From Mycobacterium yunnanensis (lineage in GTDB: Bacteria > Actinomycetota > Actinomycetes > Mycobacteriales > Mycobacteriaceae), in the NCBI RefSeq assembly GCF_025823185.1, contig NZ_JACKVK010000001.1, positions 442,846-506,845 of the forward strand: 64,000 nt of DNA, read 5' to 3'. Both the position numbers and the translations under genes were made by a program. Each line of letters begins with the position of its first letter. Position 1 is the first letter of the stretch. The notes beneath the pieces were generated by a model, which did no database searches, had not been told where the DNA came from, and saw only the letters and a list, made by a program, of their open reading frames with translations. Of the stretch, positions 54,448 to 64,000 are shown piece by piece.

Positions 54448-55121
54448 GAGACCGCCACCTTGAATCCGGTCACGACGCTCTTCAGCGGCGGGTTGGCGGC
54501 GATCAGCTGGTCGGCGGGTGTGGTGACGGTGAGCTGCACCAGGTACCGCTTGCCGGTCGACGGGACGTCGGCGAGCACGATGCGGTTGTAGTGCTGGGTC
54601 GAGGCGGTCACGCCCTGCGCCGCCGCCGACGGGAAGCCGTCGTAGTCGTCGTAGGACTCGGTGACGTCGGTCGCCGCCGGTGGCAACGCGTCGGCGTTGG
54701 CGTGGCGGATGGCGTCCTTCGGGTCGAACGGCCCGGTCAATTCGACGGCCATCAGCGTCACCGACGGCGTGTTGCCGCTCTGGCCGACCGGCTGGATGAA
54801 CTCGACGCCGGTCGAGAACAGCGGATCGTTGGTCTGTGCCCACCCCTCGGGTACCGGCACGGTGACGGTCAGACCGGGCGCCTGGTCGAGATGCACCGGG
54901 GAACCGGTGACGTCGATCGAGGCCAGATAGTCGCGGAAGCCCTGCGGGCGGTCGGCCGGCGCCGCGGGGGCCGGGGGTACGGACGTCATGGCGGGGGTGT
55001 CGCTGGTCGTCGCCACCGGCGACGAGCTCGTCGACGACGACGCCGCGTCCTGTCCTGCGGCCGAACATCCGGCCAGAGCCAGTGCGGTGACCGCCACGCC
55101 AAGGGTGCGCCGCAGCCTCAC
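54444..55121 (-). CDS. Second LpqT-like lipoprotein
   Basis: This 225-residue lipoprotein starts at GTG 55121 (MRLRRTLGVAVTALALAGCS with lipobox). A Ser/Thr/Pro-rich linker (about 22-55) leads to an LpqT-like domain: YLASIDVTGSPVHLDQAPGLTV, VPVPEGWAQTNDPLF, and RIVLADVPSTGKRYLVQLTV near the end. It lies between prs and lpqT, where M. tuberculosis has only one such gene, so it is probably a tandem duplicate that has diverged. It overlaps lpqT by four bases (CTGA). Confidence 0.82.
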   Translation of the reverse strand: MRLRRTLGVAVTALALAGCSAAGQDAASSSTSSSPVATTSDTPAMTSVPPAPAAPADRPQGFRDYLASIDVTGSPVHLDQAPGLTVTVPVPEGWAQTNDPLFSTGVEFIQPVGQSGNTPSVTLMAVELTGPFDPKDAIRHANADALPPAATDVTESYDDYDGFPSAAAQGVTASTQHYNRIVLADVPSTGKRYLVQLTVTTPADQLIAANPPLKSVVTGFKVAVS

Positions 55122-55157
55122 GGGGTCTCGCGAACGTCGCCGACCAGAGGCGCCATG

Positions 55158-56192
55158 TCAGGCATCCCCGTCGAACAGTCCCGTCACAGAGCCGTTCTCG
55201 AACACCGCGCGGATGGTGCTGGCCAGCAGCGGCGCGATCGACAACACGGTCAGCTGCGGGAACATCTTGTCCTCGCCGATGGGCAGCGTGTTGGTGACCA
55301 CGACTTCGCGGGCACCGCTCGCGGCCAGCCGGTCGCGGGCCGGGTCCGACAGCACGCCGTGGGTGGCGGCGATCACCACGTCGGCGGCGCCGTCTTCCTT
55401 GAGCAGCTTGACCGCCCCGGCGATGGTGCCGCCGGTGTCGATCATGTCGTCGGTGAGGATGCAGGTCCTGCCCTTGACGTCGCCGACCACGCGGTTGGAC
55501 TTCACCTGGTTGGGCACCAGCGGGTCGCGCGTCTTGTGGATGAAGGCCAGCGGAACGCCGCCGAGCGAATCGGCCCACTTCTCGGCGACGCGCACCCGCC
55601 CGGAATCGGGGGAGACGACGACCATGTCGTGATCGGCGTAGTTGTCGCGGATGTAGCCGCACAGCAGTGACTGGCCACGCATGTGGTCGACGGGGCCGTC
55701 GAAGAAGCCCTGGATTTGGTCGGTGTGCAGGTCCACCGACACGATGCGGTCGGCGCCTGCGGTCTTGTAGAGGTCGGCGACCAGGCGCGCCGAGATGGGC
55801 TCGCGGCCGCGGTGCTTCTTGTCCTGGCGGGCGTAGGGGTAGAACGGCAGGATCGCGGTGATGCGCTTGGCGCTGCCGCGCTTGAGCGCGTCGATCATCA
55901 GCAGTTGTTCCATCAGCCACTTGTTCAGCGGCGCGGGATGGCTCTGCAGCACGAAGGCGTCGCAGCCGCGCACCGACTCGTCGAAGCGCACGAAGATCTC
56001 ACCGTTGGCGAAGTCGCGGGCCGTCTGCGCGGTGACGCTGACGTCGAGCTCCTTGGCGACTTGTTCGGCGAGTTCGGGATGCGCACGACCCGAGAACAAC
56101 ATCAGGTTCTTGCGATTGTCGGTCCAGTCCGTGGCCACGTCGAAGCTGCCTTTGCCGTCGGGGATCGATACGGGTTGATCGTACGTAGCCAT
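55158..56192 (-). CDS. prs: Ribose-phosphate pyrophosphokinase
   Basis: This 344-residue PRPP synthase makes the donor for nucleotides, His, Trp and, in mycobacteria, decaprenyl-phosphoribose. The core matches the family: NLMLFSGRAHPELAEQVAKEL, FYPYARQDKKHRGREPISARL, VVVSPDSGRVRVAEKWAD and the PRPP loop ILTDDMIDTGGTIAGAV. The ATG at 56192 gives about 20 extra N-terminal residues (YDQPVSIPDGKGSFDVA) compared with M. tuberculosis. glmU ends 38 bases upstream, so they are cotranscribed. Confidence 0.94.
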   Translation of the reverse strand: MATYDQPVSIPDGKGSFDVATDWTDNRKNLMLFSGRAHPELAEQVAKELDVSVTAQTARDFANGEIFVRFDESVRGCDAFVLQSHPAPLNKWLMEQLLMIDALKRGSAKRITAILPFYPYARQDKKHRGREPISARLVADLYKTAGADRIVSVDLHTDQIQGFFDGPVDHMRGQSLLCGYIRDNYADHDMVVVSPDSGRVRVAEKWADSLGGVPLAFIHKTRDPLVPNQVKSNRVVGDVKGRTCILTDDMIDTGGTIAGAVKLLKEDGAADVVIAATHGVLSDPARDRLAASGAREVVVTNTLPIGEDKMFPQLTVLSIAPLLASTIRAVFENGSVTGLFDGDA

Positions 56193-56230
56193 TCTGGGGG
56201 CGCGTGGTCCGGGTTGCCACGAAGCCAACG

Positions 56231-57691
56231 TCAGGTGTCCGAACGGTCGCTCGCCGCGGTGGCCTCGCGGGCCGCTCGCGCCGCCGCGCTGCCCGGCCGC
56301 TTGCGCTCCACCCAGCCCTCGATGTTGCGTTGCGGACCCGCCGAGACGGCCAGCGCGCCGGGCGGCACGTCCTGCCGCACGACGGTGCCCGCGCCGGTGT
56401 AGGCGCCGTCGCCGACGGTCACCGGGGCGACGAACATGTTGTCCGAACCCGTCTTCGCGTGCGATCCAATAGTGGTGCGCTGCTTGATTTCTCCGTCGTA
56501 GTTGACGAAGACGCTTGCGGCGCCGATGTTGGTGTGCTCGCCGATGTCGGCGTCGCCGACGTAGGTCAGATGCGGCACCTTGGTGCCCGCTCCGATGCTC
56601 GAGTTCTTCGTCTCGACGAACGTGCCGATCTTGCCCTCGGCACCGAGTTCGGTGCCGGGCCGCAGATACGCGAACGGGCCGACGACGGCGTCGTCGCCGA
56701 TCACCGACGACGACCCGTGCGTGCGAATCACCGTCGCGCCGTCACCGACGGTGACACCGGTCAGCGTGGTGTCCGGGCCGATCTGACAGCGCGCCCCGAT
56801 GCGGGTGGTGCCGAGGAGCTGGGTGCCGGGGGCCACCACGGTGTCGCGACCGACGGTCACGTCCACGTCGACCCAGGTGGTGGCCGGGTCGACGACGGTC
56901 ACGCCGCTGCGTTGTAGCGCCGCGACGATGCGCCGGTTCAGCTCGCGGTGCATGTCGGCCAGCTGGACGCGGTCGTTGACGCCGGCGACCAGCGCACTGT
57001 CGTCGACGTGGCGGCCGCGGACGCGCAGACCGTCGCGGCGGAGGATCTCCACGGCGTCGGTCAGGTAGAGCTCGCGCTGGGCGTTGTCGGAACGCAGCTG
57101 GGTCAGGGCCCGCCGAAGGGCGAGGGCGTCGAACGCGTACACCGCCGCGTTGACCTCGCGGATGGCCCGCTGGGACTCGGTCGCGTCGGCCTGTTCGACG
57201 ATGCTCTGCACTTCGCCGTCCTGCGTGCGCAGGATGCGGCCGTACCCGGTCGGGTCGGCCAGGGTGGTGGTCAGCAGCGTCGCGGCGGTGGAGTGGCTGA
57301 CGTGGTCGTCGACGAGCCCGGCGAGGGTGTCGGAGTCCAGCAGCGGCACGTCGCTGGCGGTCACCAGGACGGTGCCGTCGAAGTCCTCGGGCAGCGCGGC
57401 CATGCCGCAGCCGACGGCGTGGCCGGTGCCCAGCTGCTCGTCCTGCACCGCTATCTCGATGGGCCTGTCCAGGTCGTCGGCAAGCCCGTTGACCGCGGGG
57501 ATGACGTGGTCACGGCCCATGCCCACCACGACGACCAGGTGCCGCGGCGAGACCTTGGCGATCGCGTGCAGGGTGTGCGAGAGCATGCTGCGGCCGGCCA
57601 GCGTGTGCAGCATCTTGGGGATGTCGGACTTCATCCTGGTGCCGGAGCCGGCTGCCAGGACGATGACCGCGGTCTCACCTCTTGTCGCCAT
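56231..57691 (-). CDS. glmU: Bifunctional N-acetylglucosamine-1-P uridyltransferase/glucosamine-1-P acetyltransferase
   Basis: This 486-residue enzyme makes UDP-GlcNAc. The N-terminal uridyltransferase has [20 protein letters not shown] and [18 protein letters not shown]. The C-terminal left-handed beta-helix of hexapeptide repeats includes [23 protein letters not shown] and [22 protein letters not shown], the acetyltransferase part. The ATG at 57691 follows the M. tuberculosis start. It lies 76 bases downstream of tRNA-Gln, and the prs-lpqT genes follow it. Confidence 0.95.
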   Translation of the reverse strand: MATRGETAVIVLAAGSGTRMKSDIPKMLHTLAGRSMLSHTLHAIAKVSPRHLVVVVGMGRDHVIPAVNGLADDLDRPIEIAVQDEQLGTGHAVGCGMAALPEDFDGTVLVTASDVPLLDSDTLAGLVDDHVSHSTAATLLTTTLADPTGYGRILRTQDGEVQSIVEQADATESQRAIREVNAAVYAFDALALRRALTQLRSDNAQRELYLTDAVEILRRDGLRVRGRHVDDSALVAGVNDRVQLADMHRELNRRIVAALQRSGVTVVDPATTWVDVDVTVGRDTVVAPGTQLLGTTRIGARCQIGPDTTLTGVTVGDGATVIRTHGSSSVIGDDAVVGPFAYLRPGTELGAEGKIGTFVETKNSSIGAGTKVPHLTYVGDADIGEHTNIGAASVFVNYDGEIKQRTTIGSHAKTGSDNMFVAPVTVGDGAYTGAGTVVRQDVPPGALAVSAGPQRNIEGWVERKRPGSAAARAAREATAASDRSDT

Positions 57692-57767
57692 TGCAGGCCT
57701 CCTTCGTGCGATTTCGGCGTGATCGGCGGCGCTCACCGCCGGTAGGCACGCCGAAGTCGCAGCCTCG

Positions 57768-57839
57768 CTCCGTCGCCAGGACTCGAACCTGAACTATCTG
57801 AACCAAAATCAGAGGTGCTGCCGATTACACCACGACGGA
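57768..57839 (-). tRNA. tRNA-Gln (anticodon UUG)
   Basis: On the minus strand the acceptor stem is TCCGTCG paired with CGACGGA, the D arm and the T arm (GTTCGAGTC loop region) are complete, and the anticodon loop TTTTGGT between TCTGA/TCAGA stems gives UUG. The discriminator is G and no CCA is encoded, as expected. It lies between tetR and glmU, matching tRNA-Gln in M. tuberculosis. Confidence 0.95.
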
Positions 57840-57886
57840 CTGCGGGAGTGACTTTAGTCGACTCCCACCCGACGGGGATTACCCTG

Positions 57887-58531
57887 ATGGCCGTGGCAGC
57901 GCCGGAGAAGGAAGTGCGCGCACCTCGGGCGCGTATGACGGGCACCGAACGGCGTCAACAACTGGTCGAGATCGCCAAGTCGCTGTTCGCCGAGCGTGGC
58001 TACGACGCGACGTCGATCGAGGAGATCGCCCAGCGGGCCAACGTGTCCAAGCCGGTCGTCTACGAGCATTTCGGCGGCAAGGAAGGCCTCTACGCCGTCG
58101 TGGTGGACCGCGAGATGTCGGCGCTGCTGGACGGCATCACCTCGTCGCTGACCAACAACCGGTCCCGGGTGCGGGTCGAGCGGGTGGCCCTGGCGCTGCT
58201 GACCTACGTCGAGGAACGCACCGACGGCTTCCGCATCCTGATTCGCGATTCGCCCGCCAGCATCGCCTCGGGCACGTATTCGAGCCTGCTCAACGACGCC
58301 GTCAGCCAGGTCGCCTCGATCCTGGCCGGCGACTTCTCCCGCCGCGGTCTCGACCCCGACCTCGCCCCGCTCTACGCCCAGGCGCTCGTCGGTTCGGTGT
58401 CGATGACGGCGCAGTGGTGGCTGGACACCAGGGAGCCGAAGAAGGAAGTCGTCGCCGCGCACCTGGTCAACCTGATGTGGAACGGACTCACGCACCTCGA
58501 AGCCGATCCGGAACTGCACGACCAGCACTAG
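57887..58531 (+). CDS. TetR-family transcriptional regulator (Rv1019 type)
   Basis: This 214-residue protein has the TetR DNA-binding domain at the N-terminus (GTERRQQLVEIAKSLFAERG, then ATSIEEIAQRANVSKPVVYEHFGGKEGLY) and a helical ligand domain. Its position before mfd matches Rv1019, which is an autorepressor adjacent to the repair genes. The start is the ATG at 57887; a long upstream in-frame extension runs through the tRNA gene and is not coding. The mfd gene follows after 104 bases. Confidence 0.88.
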   Translation: MAVAAPEKEVRAPRARMTGTERRQQLVEIAKSLFAERGYDATSIEEIAQRANVSKPVVYEHFGGKEGLYAVVVDREMSALLDGITSSLTNNRSRVRVERVALALLTYVEERTDGFRILIRDSPASIASGTYSSLLNDAVSQVASILAGDFSRRGLDPDLAPLYAQALVGSVSMTAQWWLDTREPKKEVVAAHLVNLMWNGLTHLEADPELHDQH

Positions 58532-58635
58532 CGGGCCGCGTCGAATGGCCAGTAGACACACGGTTTTTCGACGGCGTCGCGGGGTAGGTGGCCACTGGGC
58601 GACCGACGAGCCCCGACGATTAGACTGGGAGAACA

Positions 58636-61600
58636 ATGACTACATCGGGGCACCCCCATGTCCAGACCCCGATGTCGGGCCTGGTGCGTCTTGCGCTGTC
58701 CGACCCCGGTCTGGCCGAGCTCACCCGTCGCGCCGCCGACTCCACCGCCGAACTCGCCCTCGTCGGGCCGCCCGCCGCCCGGCTGTTCGTCGCCGCGGCG
58801 CTGGCCGAGGCGGGTCCGCTGCTGGTCGTCACCGCCACCGGCCGGGAGGCCGACGACCTGACCGCCGAACTGCGTGCGGTGCTCGGCGACGCCGTCGCGA
58901 TGTTCCCGTCTTGGGAGACGCTGCCGCACGAGCGGCTGTCGCCGGGCGTGGAGACCGTGGGCGCCCGGATGATGGTGCTCCGCCGTCTCGCCCACCCCGA
59001 CGACGCGCGGCTGGGTGCGCCGCTGCGGGTGGTGGTCACCACCGCACGGTCGCTGCTGCAGCCGATGGCGCCGGACCTGGCCGAGGTGGAGCCGGTCACG
59101 CTGACCGTTGGGGAGGACGCCGACTTCGACGGCCTCCTGGAGCGGCTGGTCGAGTTGGCCTATACGCGGGTGGACATGGTCGGCAAGCGCGGCGAGTTCG
59201 CCGTCCGCGGCGGCATCCTCGACGTCTTCCCGCCGACCGCCGAGCATCCGATCCGCGTCGAGTTCTGGGGCGACGAGGTCTCGGAGATGCGCATGTTCTC
59301 CGTCGCCGACCAACGGTCGATCCCCGACGTCGAGGTCACCGAAGTGATCGCGGTCCCGTGCCGGGAACTGATGCTCACCGACGACGTGCGCCAGCGAGCG
59401 GCTGCGCTGTCCGCCGATCAGCCCCACGACGACAACCGCGTCACCGGCACGGTCAGCGACATGTTGGCCAAGCTCGCCGAAGGCATCCCGACCGACGGGA
59501 TGGAGGCGCTGCTTCCGGTCCTGCGGCCTACCGAACTGTCGCTGCTGACCGACCACCTGCCCGCCGGGGCGCCGGTTCTGTTGTGCGATCCGGAGAAGGT
59601 GCGCACCCGCGCGGCGGACTTGATCAAGACCGGCCAGGAATTCCTGGAGGCGTCGTGGTCGGTGGCGGCCATGGGGGCCGACGCGCCGATCGACGTCGAA
59701 CAGCTCGGCGGTTCGGGCTTCCGCGACCTCGCCGACGTGCGGGCCAACGCCGCGGTCGGCGGACATCCCTGGTGGACGTTGAGCCAGCTCGCCGACGGGT
59801 CGGCGATCGAGTTGGACGTCAAGGCCGCCCCGTCGGCGCGGGGGCAGCAGAACAACCTCGACGAGATGTTCGCGATGCTGCGGGCGCACGTGACCACCGG
59901 TGGGCTGGCCGCCGTCGTCACCCCCGGTGCAGGCACGGCGCAGCGCATCGTCGAGCAACTAGGTGAATCCGACACTCCCGCTTCGATGTTGGCGCCCGGC
60001 GACGTCCCCAAGCCCGGTGTGGTCGGGGTGCTCAAGAGCCCGCTGCGCGACGGTGTGGTGTTGCCGGGGGCCAACCTCGTCGTCATCACCGAGACCGATC
60101 TGACCGGCAACCGGGCGGCCGCGACCGAGGGCAAGAAGCTGGCGGCCAAGCGCCGCAACGTCGTCGACCCGCTGGCGCTGGCCGCGGGCGATCTCGTCGT
60201 GCACGATCAGCACGGCATCGGCAGGTTCGTCGAGATGGTCGAGCGCACCATCGGCGGCGCGCGCCGCGAGTACCTGGTGCTGGAGTACGCGTCCTCCAAG
60301 CGCGGCGGCGGCTCCGACAAGCTCTTCGTGCCGATGGACTCGCTGGATCAGCTCTCGCGCTACGTCGGCGGCACGGAACCGTCGCTGAGCAAGCTGGGCG
60401 GTAGCGACTGGACCAACACGAAGACCAAGGCGCGCAAGGCCGTTCGGGAGATCGCCGGCGAGCTCGTCACGCTGTACGCCAAGCGTCAGGCCGCCCCCGG
60501 CTTCGCCTTCGGACCGGACACTCCGTGGCAGGCCGAGATGGAGGACGCGTTCGGCTTCACCGAGACCGTCGACCAGTTGACGGCCATCACCGAGGTCAAG
60601 GCCGACATGGAGAAGCCGGTCCCGATGGACCGCGTCATCTGTGGCGACGTCGGCTACGGCAAGACCGAGATCGCGGTGCGCGCGGCGTTCAAGGCGGTGC
60701 AGGCGGGCAAGCAGGTGGCCGTGCTGGTGCCCACCACGCTGCTGGCCGACCAGCACCTGCAGACGTTCTCCCAGCGGATGGCGGGCTTCCCGGTGACGGT
60801 GAAGGGGTTGTCGCGCTTCACCGACAACGCCGAGTCCCGCAAGGTCGTCGAGGGCATGAAGGACGGATCGGTCGACGTCGTGATCGGCACGCACCGCCTG
60901 CTGCAGACCGGTGTCACGTGGAAGGATCTCGGGCTGGTCATCGTCGACGAGGAGCAGCGCTTTGGCGTCGAGCACAAGGAGCACATCAAGTCGATGCGCA
61001 CCCACGTCGACGTGCTGACCATGAGCGCCACGCCCATTCCGCGCACGCTCGAGATGAGCCTGGCAGGCATCCGCGAGATGTCGACGATCCTCACGCCGCC
61101 CGAGGAGCGATTCCCGGTGCTGACCTACGTCGGGCCGCACGACGACAAGCAGGTCGGTGCGGCGCTGCGGCGCGAATTGCTGCGCGACGGGCAGGCGTTC
61201 TACATCCACAACCGGGTGAAGTCGATCGACTCGGCGGCCGCGCGGGTGCGTGCGCTGGTGCCGGAGGCGCGCGTGGTGGTGGCGCACGGGCAGATGCCCG
61301 AGGAGCAGCTCGAGCGCACCGTCGAGGGCTTCTGGAATCGCGAGTTCGACATCCTGGTGTGCACGACGATCGTCGAGACGGGCCTGGACATCAGCAACGC
61401 CAACACCCTGATCGTCGAGCGCGCCGACACGTTCGGCCTCTCCCAGTTGCATCAGCTGCGGGGTCGGGTCGGCCGTAGCCGCGAGCGCGGCTACGCCTAC
61501 ATGCTCTACCCGCCCGAGGTGCCGCTGACCGAGACTGCGTACGACCGGCTGGCCACCATCGCGCAGAACAACGAACTCGGGGCGGGTATGGCCGTGGCCA

Positions 61601-62268
61601 TGAAGGACCTTGAAATCCGCGGCGCGGGAAACGTTCTCGGCGCCGAGCAGTCGGGTCACGTGGCCGGGGTGGGCTTCGACCTGTACGTACGGCTGGTTGG
61701 CGAGGCGGTCGAGGCCTATCGCGCCGTGGTCGACGGCAACACCGTGTCCACCGCCGAGGAGCCCAAGGACGTCCGCGTCGACCTACCGGTCGACGCCCAT
61801 CTGCCGCCGGACTACATCGGCAGCGACCGGCTGCGGCTCGAGGGCTACCGACGGCTGGCCGCCGCCCAGGACGACGCCGGGATCGCCGCCGTCGTGGAGG
61901 AATTGGTCGACCGGTATGGCCCGCTGCCCGAGTCCGCGCAACTGCTGGTGGCGGCCGCCCGGCTCCGGCTGCTCTGCCGCCAGTACGGCGTGACCGAGGT
62001 GACGGCGTCGGCGACGACCATCCGCCTGACCCCGCTGACGCTGCTGGACTCTCAGCAGTTACGGCTCAAGCGCATGTACCCGTCGGCGACCTACCGCGCG
62101 ACGACGTCGACCATCACGATCCCGATTCCGCGGGCGGGCAGCGGAGTCAGCGCCCCGCGGGTGCGCGACGCCGAATTGCTGCGCGTGGTGGCGAGTCTGC
62201 TGCTGGCGCTGGACGGCCGGCCCCAAAACGACGTCGACGTCACCGACCTGGCGAGCGTGGCCACGTGA
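58636..62268 (+). CDS. mfd: Transcription-repair coupling factor
   Basis: This 1210-residue translocase removes stalled RNA polymerase and brings in the UvrABC repair enzymes. The N-terminal UvrB-like part has [24 protein letters not shown], the RNA polymerase-interaction domain follows (near [21 protein letters not shown]), and the RecG-like helicase core has Walker [17 protein letters not shown], motif [13 protein letters not shown], and motif [27 protein letters not shown]-terminal domain ends the protein. TAGACT at 58621-58626 lies close to the ATG, so the mRNA may be nearly leaderless. mazG overlaps its stop as GTGA. Confidence 0.96.
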   Translation: MTTSGHPHVQTPMSGLVRLALSDPGLAELTRRAADSTAELALVGPPAARLFVAAALAEAGPLLVVTATGREADDLTAELRAVLGDAVAMFPSWETLPHERLSPGVETVGARMMVLRRLAHPDDARLGAPLRVVVTTARSLLQPMAPDLAEVEPVTLTVGEDADFDGLLERLVELAYTRVDMVGKRGEFAVRGGILDVFPPTAEHPIRVEFWGDEVSEMRMFSVADQRSIPDVEVTEVIAVPCRELMLTDDVRQRAAALSADQPHDDNRVTGTVSDMLAKLAEGIPTDGMEALLPVLRPTELSLLTDHLPAGAPVLLCDPEKVRTRAADLIKTGQEFLEASWSVAAMGADAPIDVEQLGGSGFRDLADVRANAAVGGHPWWTLSQLADGSAIELDVKAAPSARGQQNNLDEMFAMLRAHVTTGGLAAVVTPGAGTAQRIVEQLGESDTPASMLAPGDVPKPGVVGVLKSPLRDGVVLPGANLVVITETDLTGNRAAATEGKKLAAKRRNVVDPLALAAGDLVVHDQHGIGRFVEMVERTIGGARREYLVLEYASSKRGGGSDKLFVPMDSLDQLSRYVGGTEPSLSKLGGSDWTNTKTKARKAVREIAGELVTLYAKRQAAPGFAFGPDTPWQAEMEDAFGFTETVDQLTAITEVKADMEKPVPMDRVICGDVGYGKTEIAVRAAFKAVQAGKQVAVLVPTTLLADQHLQTFSQRMAGFPVTVKGLSRFTDNAESRKVVEGMKDGSVDVVIGTHRLLQTGVTWKDLGLVIVDEEQRFGVEHKEHIKSMRTHVDVLTMSATPIPRTLEMSLAGIREMSTILTPPEERFPVLTYVGPHDDKQVGAALRRELLRDGQAFYIHNRVKSIDSAAARVRALVPEARVVVAHGQMPEEQLERTVEGFWNREFDILVCTTIVETGLDISNANTLIVERADTFGLSQLHQLRGRVGRSRERGYAYMLYPPEVPLTETAYDRLATIAQNNELGAGMAVAMKDLEIRGAGNVLGAEQSGHVAGVGFDLYVRLVGEAVEAYRAVVDGNTVSTAEEPKDVRVDLPVDAHLPPDYIGSDRLRLEGYRRLAAAQDDAGIAAVVEELVDRYGPLPESAQLLVAAARLRLLCRQYGVTEVTASATTIRLTPLTLLDSQQLRLKRMYPSATYRATTSTITIPIPRAGSGVSAPRVRDAELLRVVASLLLALDGRPQNDVDVTDLASVAT

Positions 62269-63218
62269 GTTCCGCCTCGTCCACGGTCGTCTTGGTCGAC
62301 CCGCGCCGGCCGGCGCTGATGCCCGTCGAGGCGGTGGCGTTGCTCGCCGGAGACGTACAGTACACCGAGGAGATGCCGGTCAAGGTGCCCTGGTCGCTGC
62401 CATCGGCCCGGCCGGCCTACCTCGGCGACGACGCGCCCGTCCTGTTGTCGTCGGACCCCGACCATCCGGCGGTCAAGGCCCGGCTGGCCGCGGGCGCGAC
62501 GTTGATCGCCACCCCCGCCCCGGCGCCCGGTGAGCGTCTCGTCGACGCGGTCGCGATCATGGACACGCTGCGTACGGCCGGCCCGTGGGAGGGCGAGCAG
62601 ACCCATGACTCGCTGCGGCGTTACCTGCTAGAGGAGGTCTACGAGCTGTTCGACGCCGTGCGCAGCGGCGACACCGACGAAATCCGGGAAGAACTCGGAG
62701 ACGTGTTGCTGCAGGTGCTGTTTCACGCCCGCATCGCCCAGGACGACGCCGAGTCGCCCTTCGGCGTCGACGACGTCGCCGACGCGCTGGTGCGCAAGCT
62801 CGGCAACCGCGTTCCGGCAGTGCTTGCCGGAGAGGCGATTTCGCTCGACGACCAACTGGCGCAGTGGGAGGAGCGCAAGGCCCTCGAGGTCAAGGTGAAG
62901 GCACGCGAGTCGGTCATGGACGACGTGCCGACCGCTCAGCCCGCGCTGGCGCTGGCGCAGAAGGTCCTCGACCGAGCCGCCGCAGCGGGCGTACCCGCCG
63001 ACCTGATGCCCGAGGAGCTGGTGACGATCGGTACCACGTTCGGCAGCGACCCCGAAAGTGCCGTGCGTGCCGCGGCTTTGGACTTCGTCGACCTGGTCCG
63101 CGCGGTCGAGCAGAGCATCCTCGTCAGTCGGCGCAGCGCCGAGGACGCCCCCGATCTGGGCAATGCACCGCTAGGTGCGGTCACCGAGGAGGAGTGGCGG
63201 GCGCACTGGCCGGCCTGA
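62265..63218 (+). CDS. mazG: Nucleoside triphosphate pyrophosphohydrolase MazG
   Basis: This 317-residue protein starts at GTG 62265 in GTGA with mfd. The MazG motif is [19 protein letters not shown] followed by [17 protein letters not shown], giving the EExxE and ExxD metal ligands. A second, degenerate half follows. The N-terminal 90 residues ([17 protein letters not shown]) are typical of mycobacterial MazG. It hydrolyses damaged or excess NTPs and dNTPs, so it fits next to the repair factor. Confidence 0.92.
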   Translation: MSSASSTVVLVDPRRPALMPVEAVALLAGDVQYTEEMPVKVPWSLPSARPAYLGDDAPVLLSSDPDHPAVKARLAAGATLIATPAPAPGERLVDAVAIMDTLRTAGPWEGEQTHDSLRRYLLEEVYELFDAVRSGDTDEIREELGDVLLQVLFHARIAQDDAESPFGVDDVADALVRKLGNRVPAVLAGEAISLDDQLAQWEERKALEVKVKARESVMDDVPTAQPALALAQKVLDRAAAAGVPADLMPEELVTIGTTFGSDPESAVRAAALDFVDLVRAVEQSILVSRRSAEDAPDLGNAPLGAVTEEEWRAHWPA

Positions 63219-63222
63219 TCGT

Positions 63223-63285
63223 CGCCGAGCGTGGACTTATGTGCGACTTTCGGCCGCAAATTCGCACACGACTCCACGTTCGGCG
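63223..63285. terminator. Imperfect 24-bp inverted repeat between mazG and the peroxidase gene
   Basis: Arms 63223-63246 and 63262-63285 pair at 20 of 24 positions around a 15-base loop. It lies between two convergent genes, a few bases after the mazG stop. It is similar in placement and arm length to those at 32530 and 51400. Confidence 0.5.
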
Positions 63286-63289
63286 TTGA

Positions 63290-64000
63290 TCACGACAGCA
63301 GCGTCGAACCCCAGTAGGCGTCCGCGTCGCCGTCGCGAAGCCCGGGCGGGCAAGCGAACAGTGCGGTCCCGGTGTGGGTGATGTACTCGTTGAGCGCGTC
63401 GCGTCGCGACAGTTCCATCTGCATCGGCACGAACGACGACCGGGGGTCGCGGACGAATGCGATGAAGAACAGGCCGGCGTCGAGGTGGCCGAATCCGTCG
63501 GTGCCGTCGGTGAAGTTGTAACCGCGGCGCAGGATCTCGATGCCGTTGAGGTTCTCCTTCGACGCCAGCCGCACGTGTGCGGCCATGTCGATCAGGGGCG
63601 TGCCCTTGGAGCTCTTGGTGGTGAAGTCCAGTGCGTCGAATTCGTCGGCGTAGCCGATCGGGGCGCCGGATCCCTTGAGCCGGCCGATGACGCGCTCCTG
63701 CTCCATGAGCGTGGTGCGGTCCCAGTTCTCGATGCGCATGCGGATGCGGCGGGTCACCAGGTAGGAGCCGCCGGTCATCCAAGCCGGGCCGTCGCCGTCG
63801 GCCACCCAGACGTGCGCGTCGAGGGCGCCGGTGTCCTCGGCCTTGAGGTTGGACGTCCCGTCCTTGAAGCCGAACAGGTTTCGCGGTGTCGCCTGCTCGC
63901 GAGTAGTCGAGGAGGTGCGGCCGAAGCCCAGCTGCGAGTAGCGCACCGCGGCCGTGCCGAAAGCGACGCGGGCGAGGTTGCGGATGGCGTGCACGGCGAC
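63290..64000 (-). CDS. Dyp-type peroxidase/deferrochelatase, cut by window edge
   Basis: About 236 C-terminal residues are visible; the frame is open to the right edge. The Dyp signature is present: NLFGFKDGTSN with the GxxDG catalytic Asp, and LIDMAAHVRLAS with the proximal haem His. NFTDGTDGFGHLDAGLFFIAFVRDP and a LRDGDADAYWGSTLL end are typical of the EfeB group. EfeB proteins are Tat-exported and release haem iron together with EfeO and EfeU. The N-terminus with any Tat signal is outside the window. Confidence 0.85.
   Translation of the reverse strand, partial: VAVHAIRNLARVAFGTAAVRYSQLGFGRTSSTTREQATPRNLFGFKDGTSNLKAEDTGALDAHVWVADGDGPAWMTGGSYLVTRRIRMRIENWDRTTLMEQERVIGRLKGSGAPIGYADEFDALDFTTKSSKGTPLIDMAAHVRLASKENLNGIEILRRGYNFTDGTDGFGHLDAGLFFIAFVRDPRSSFVPMQMELSRRDALNEYITHTGTALFACPPGLRDGDADAYWGSTLLS

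Noticed and set aside
57815..57886. N-terminal extension of the TetR protein through an upstream start
   Set aside because: The extension is read out of the tRNA-Gln gene and promoter; the ATG at 57887 precedes the conserved helix-turn-helix.
59959..61659. A 566-residue minus-strand frame opposite mfd
   Set aside because: It is antisense to conserved helicase motifs of mfd and shows no domain of its own.

Overview
The window is high-GC actinobacterial DNA and reads as part of a fast-growing Mycobacterium (Mycolicibacterium) chromosome. From about 24.9 kb to 63.2 kb it follows the gene order of the M. tuberculosis Rv0998-Rv1021 segment: cAMP-linked acetyltransferase, Rv0999-like lipoprotein, alkB-like, arcA, pmt, rsmI, pabB, metG, tatD, rpfB, ksgA, ispE, pks16-like ligase, pth, rplY, lpqT, prs, glmU, tRNA-Gln, tetR, mfd, mazG. 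That assignment rests on recognising the proteins, not on a database search. Extra genes interrupt the backbone: a shikimate dehydrogenase-like gene, two small envelope genes, soxR, an AbiEi/DUF559-type gene, an ECF41 sigma factor with its oxidoreductase, an amino-acid permease with a soluble kinase, a DUF6611 gene beside a DUF4436 remnant, an SDR and a second LpqT-like lipoprotein.

Region 1 (1-7.9 kb) is accessory metabolism: a partial flavoprotein, an amidohydrolase, a frameshifted acetyltransferase, a secreted GH16 enzyme, a small secreted peptide, marR coupled to a broken DUF5078 gene, a ketoacyl-synthase homologue that has lost two catalytic residues, and a wax ester/diacylglycerol acyltransferase.

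Region 2 (8-24.9 kb) is a stress-signalling island. One overlapping minus-strand series encodes a STAS antagonist, a receiver-SpoIIE phosphatase, a CHASE3-type histidine kinase and a single-domain response regulator. Next comes a plus-strand RsbU_N-PAS-SpoIIE-ATPase protein, then a minus-strand RsbQ/RsbP pair of the Bacillus subtilis energy-stress type. The genes that follow (Tudor-like protein plus topoisomerase IB, HAD phosphatase, MscS channel, small acidic protein, lipoprotein, a four-gene glycosyltransferase/acyl-CoA dehydrogenase/PIG-L deacetylase/NodS-type methyltransferase operon, DUF6328 membrane protein) repeatedly carry upstream sequences resembling SigF/SigB promoters (GTTT, 15-16 bases, GGGTA-like). 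The working idea is that this island contains both phosphatase inputs and promoter-level outputs of a general stress response; the sigma factor and its anti-sigma are not in the window.

Region 3 (24.9-63.2 kb) is the housekeeping backbone: translation (metG, pth, rplY, ksgA, rsmI, tRNA-Gln), cell-wall and precursor supply (glmU, prs, ispE, rpfB, pmt), nucleotide hygiene and repair (mfd, mazG, alkB-like), and folate (pabB). Long imperfect or perfect inverted repeats sit at several gene ends and probably act as terminators. The right edge cuts a Dyp-type peroxidase gene. I see no CRISPR array, insertion sequence, rRNA or prophage.
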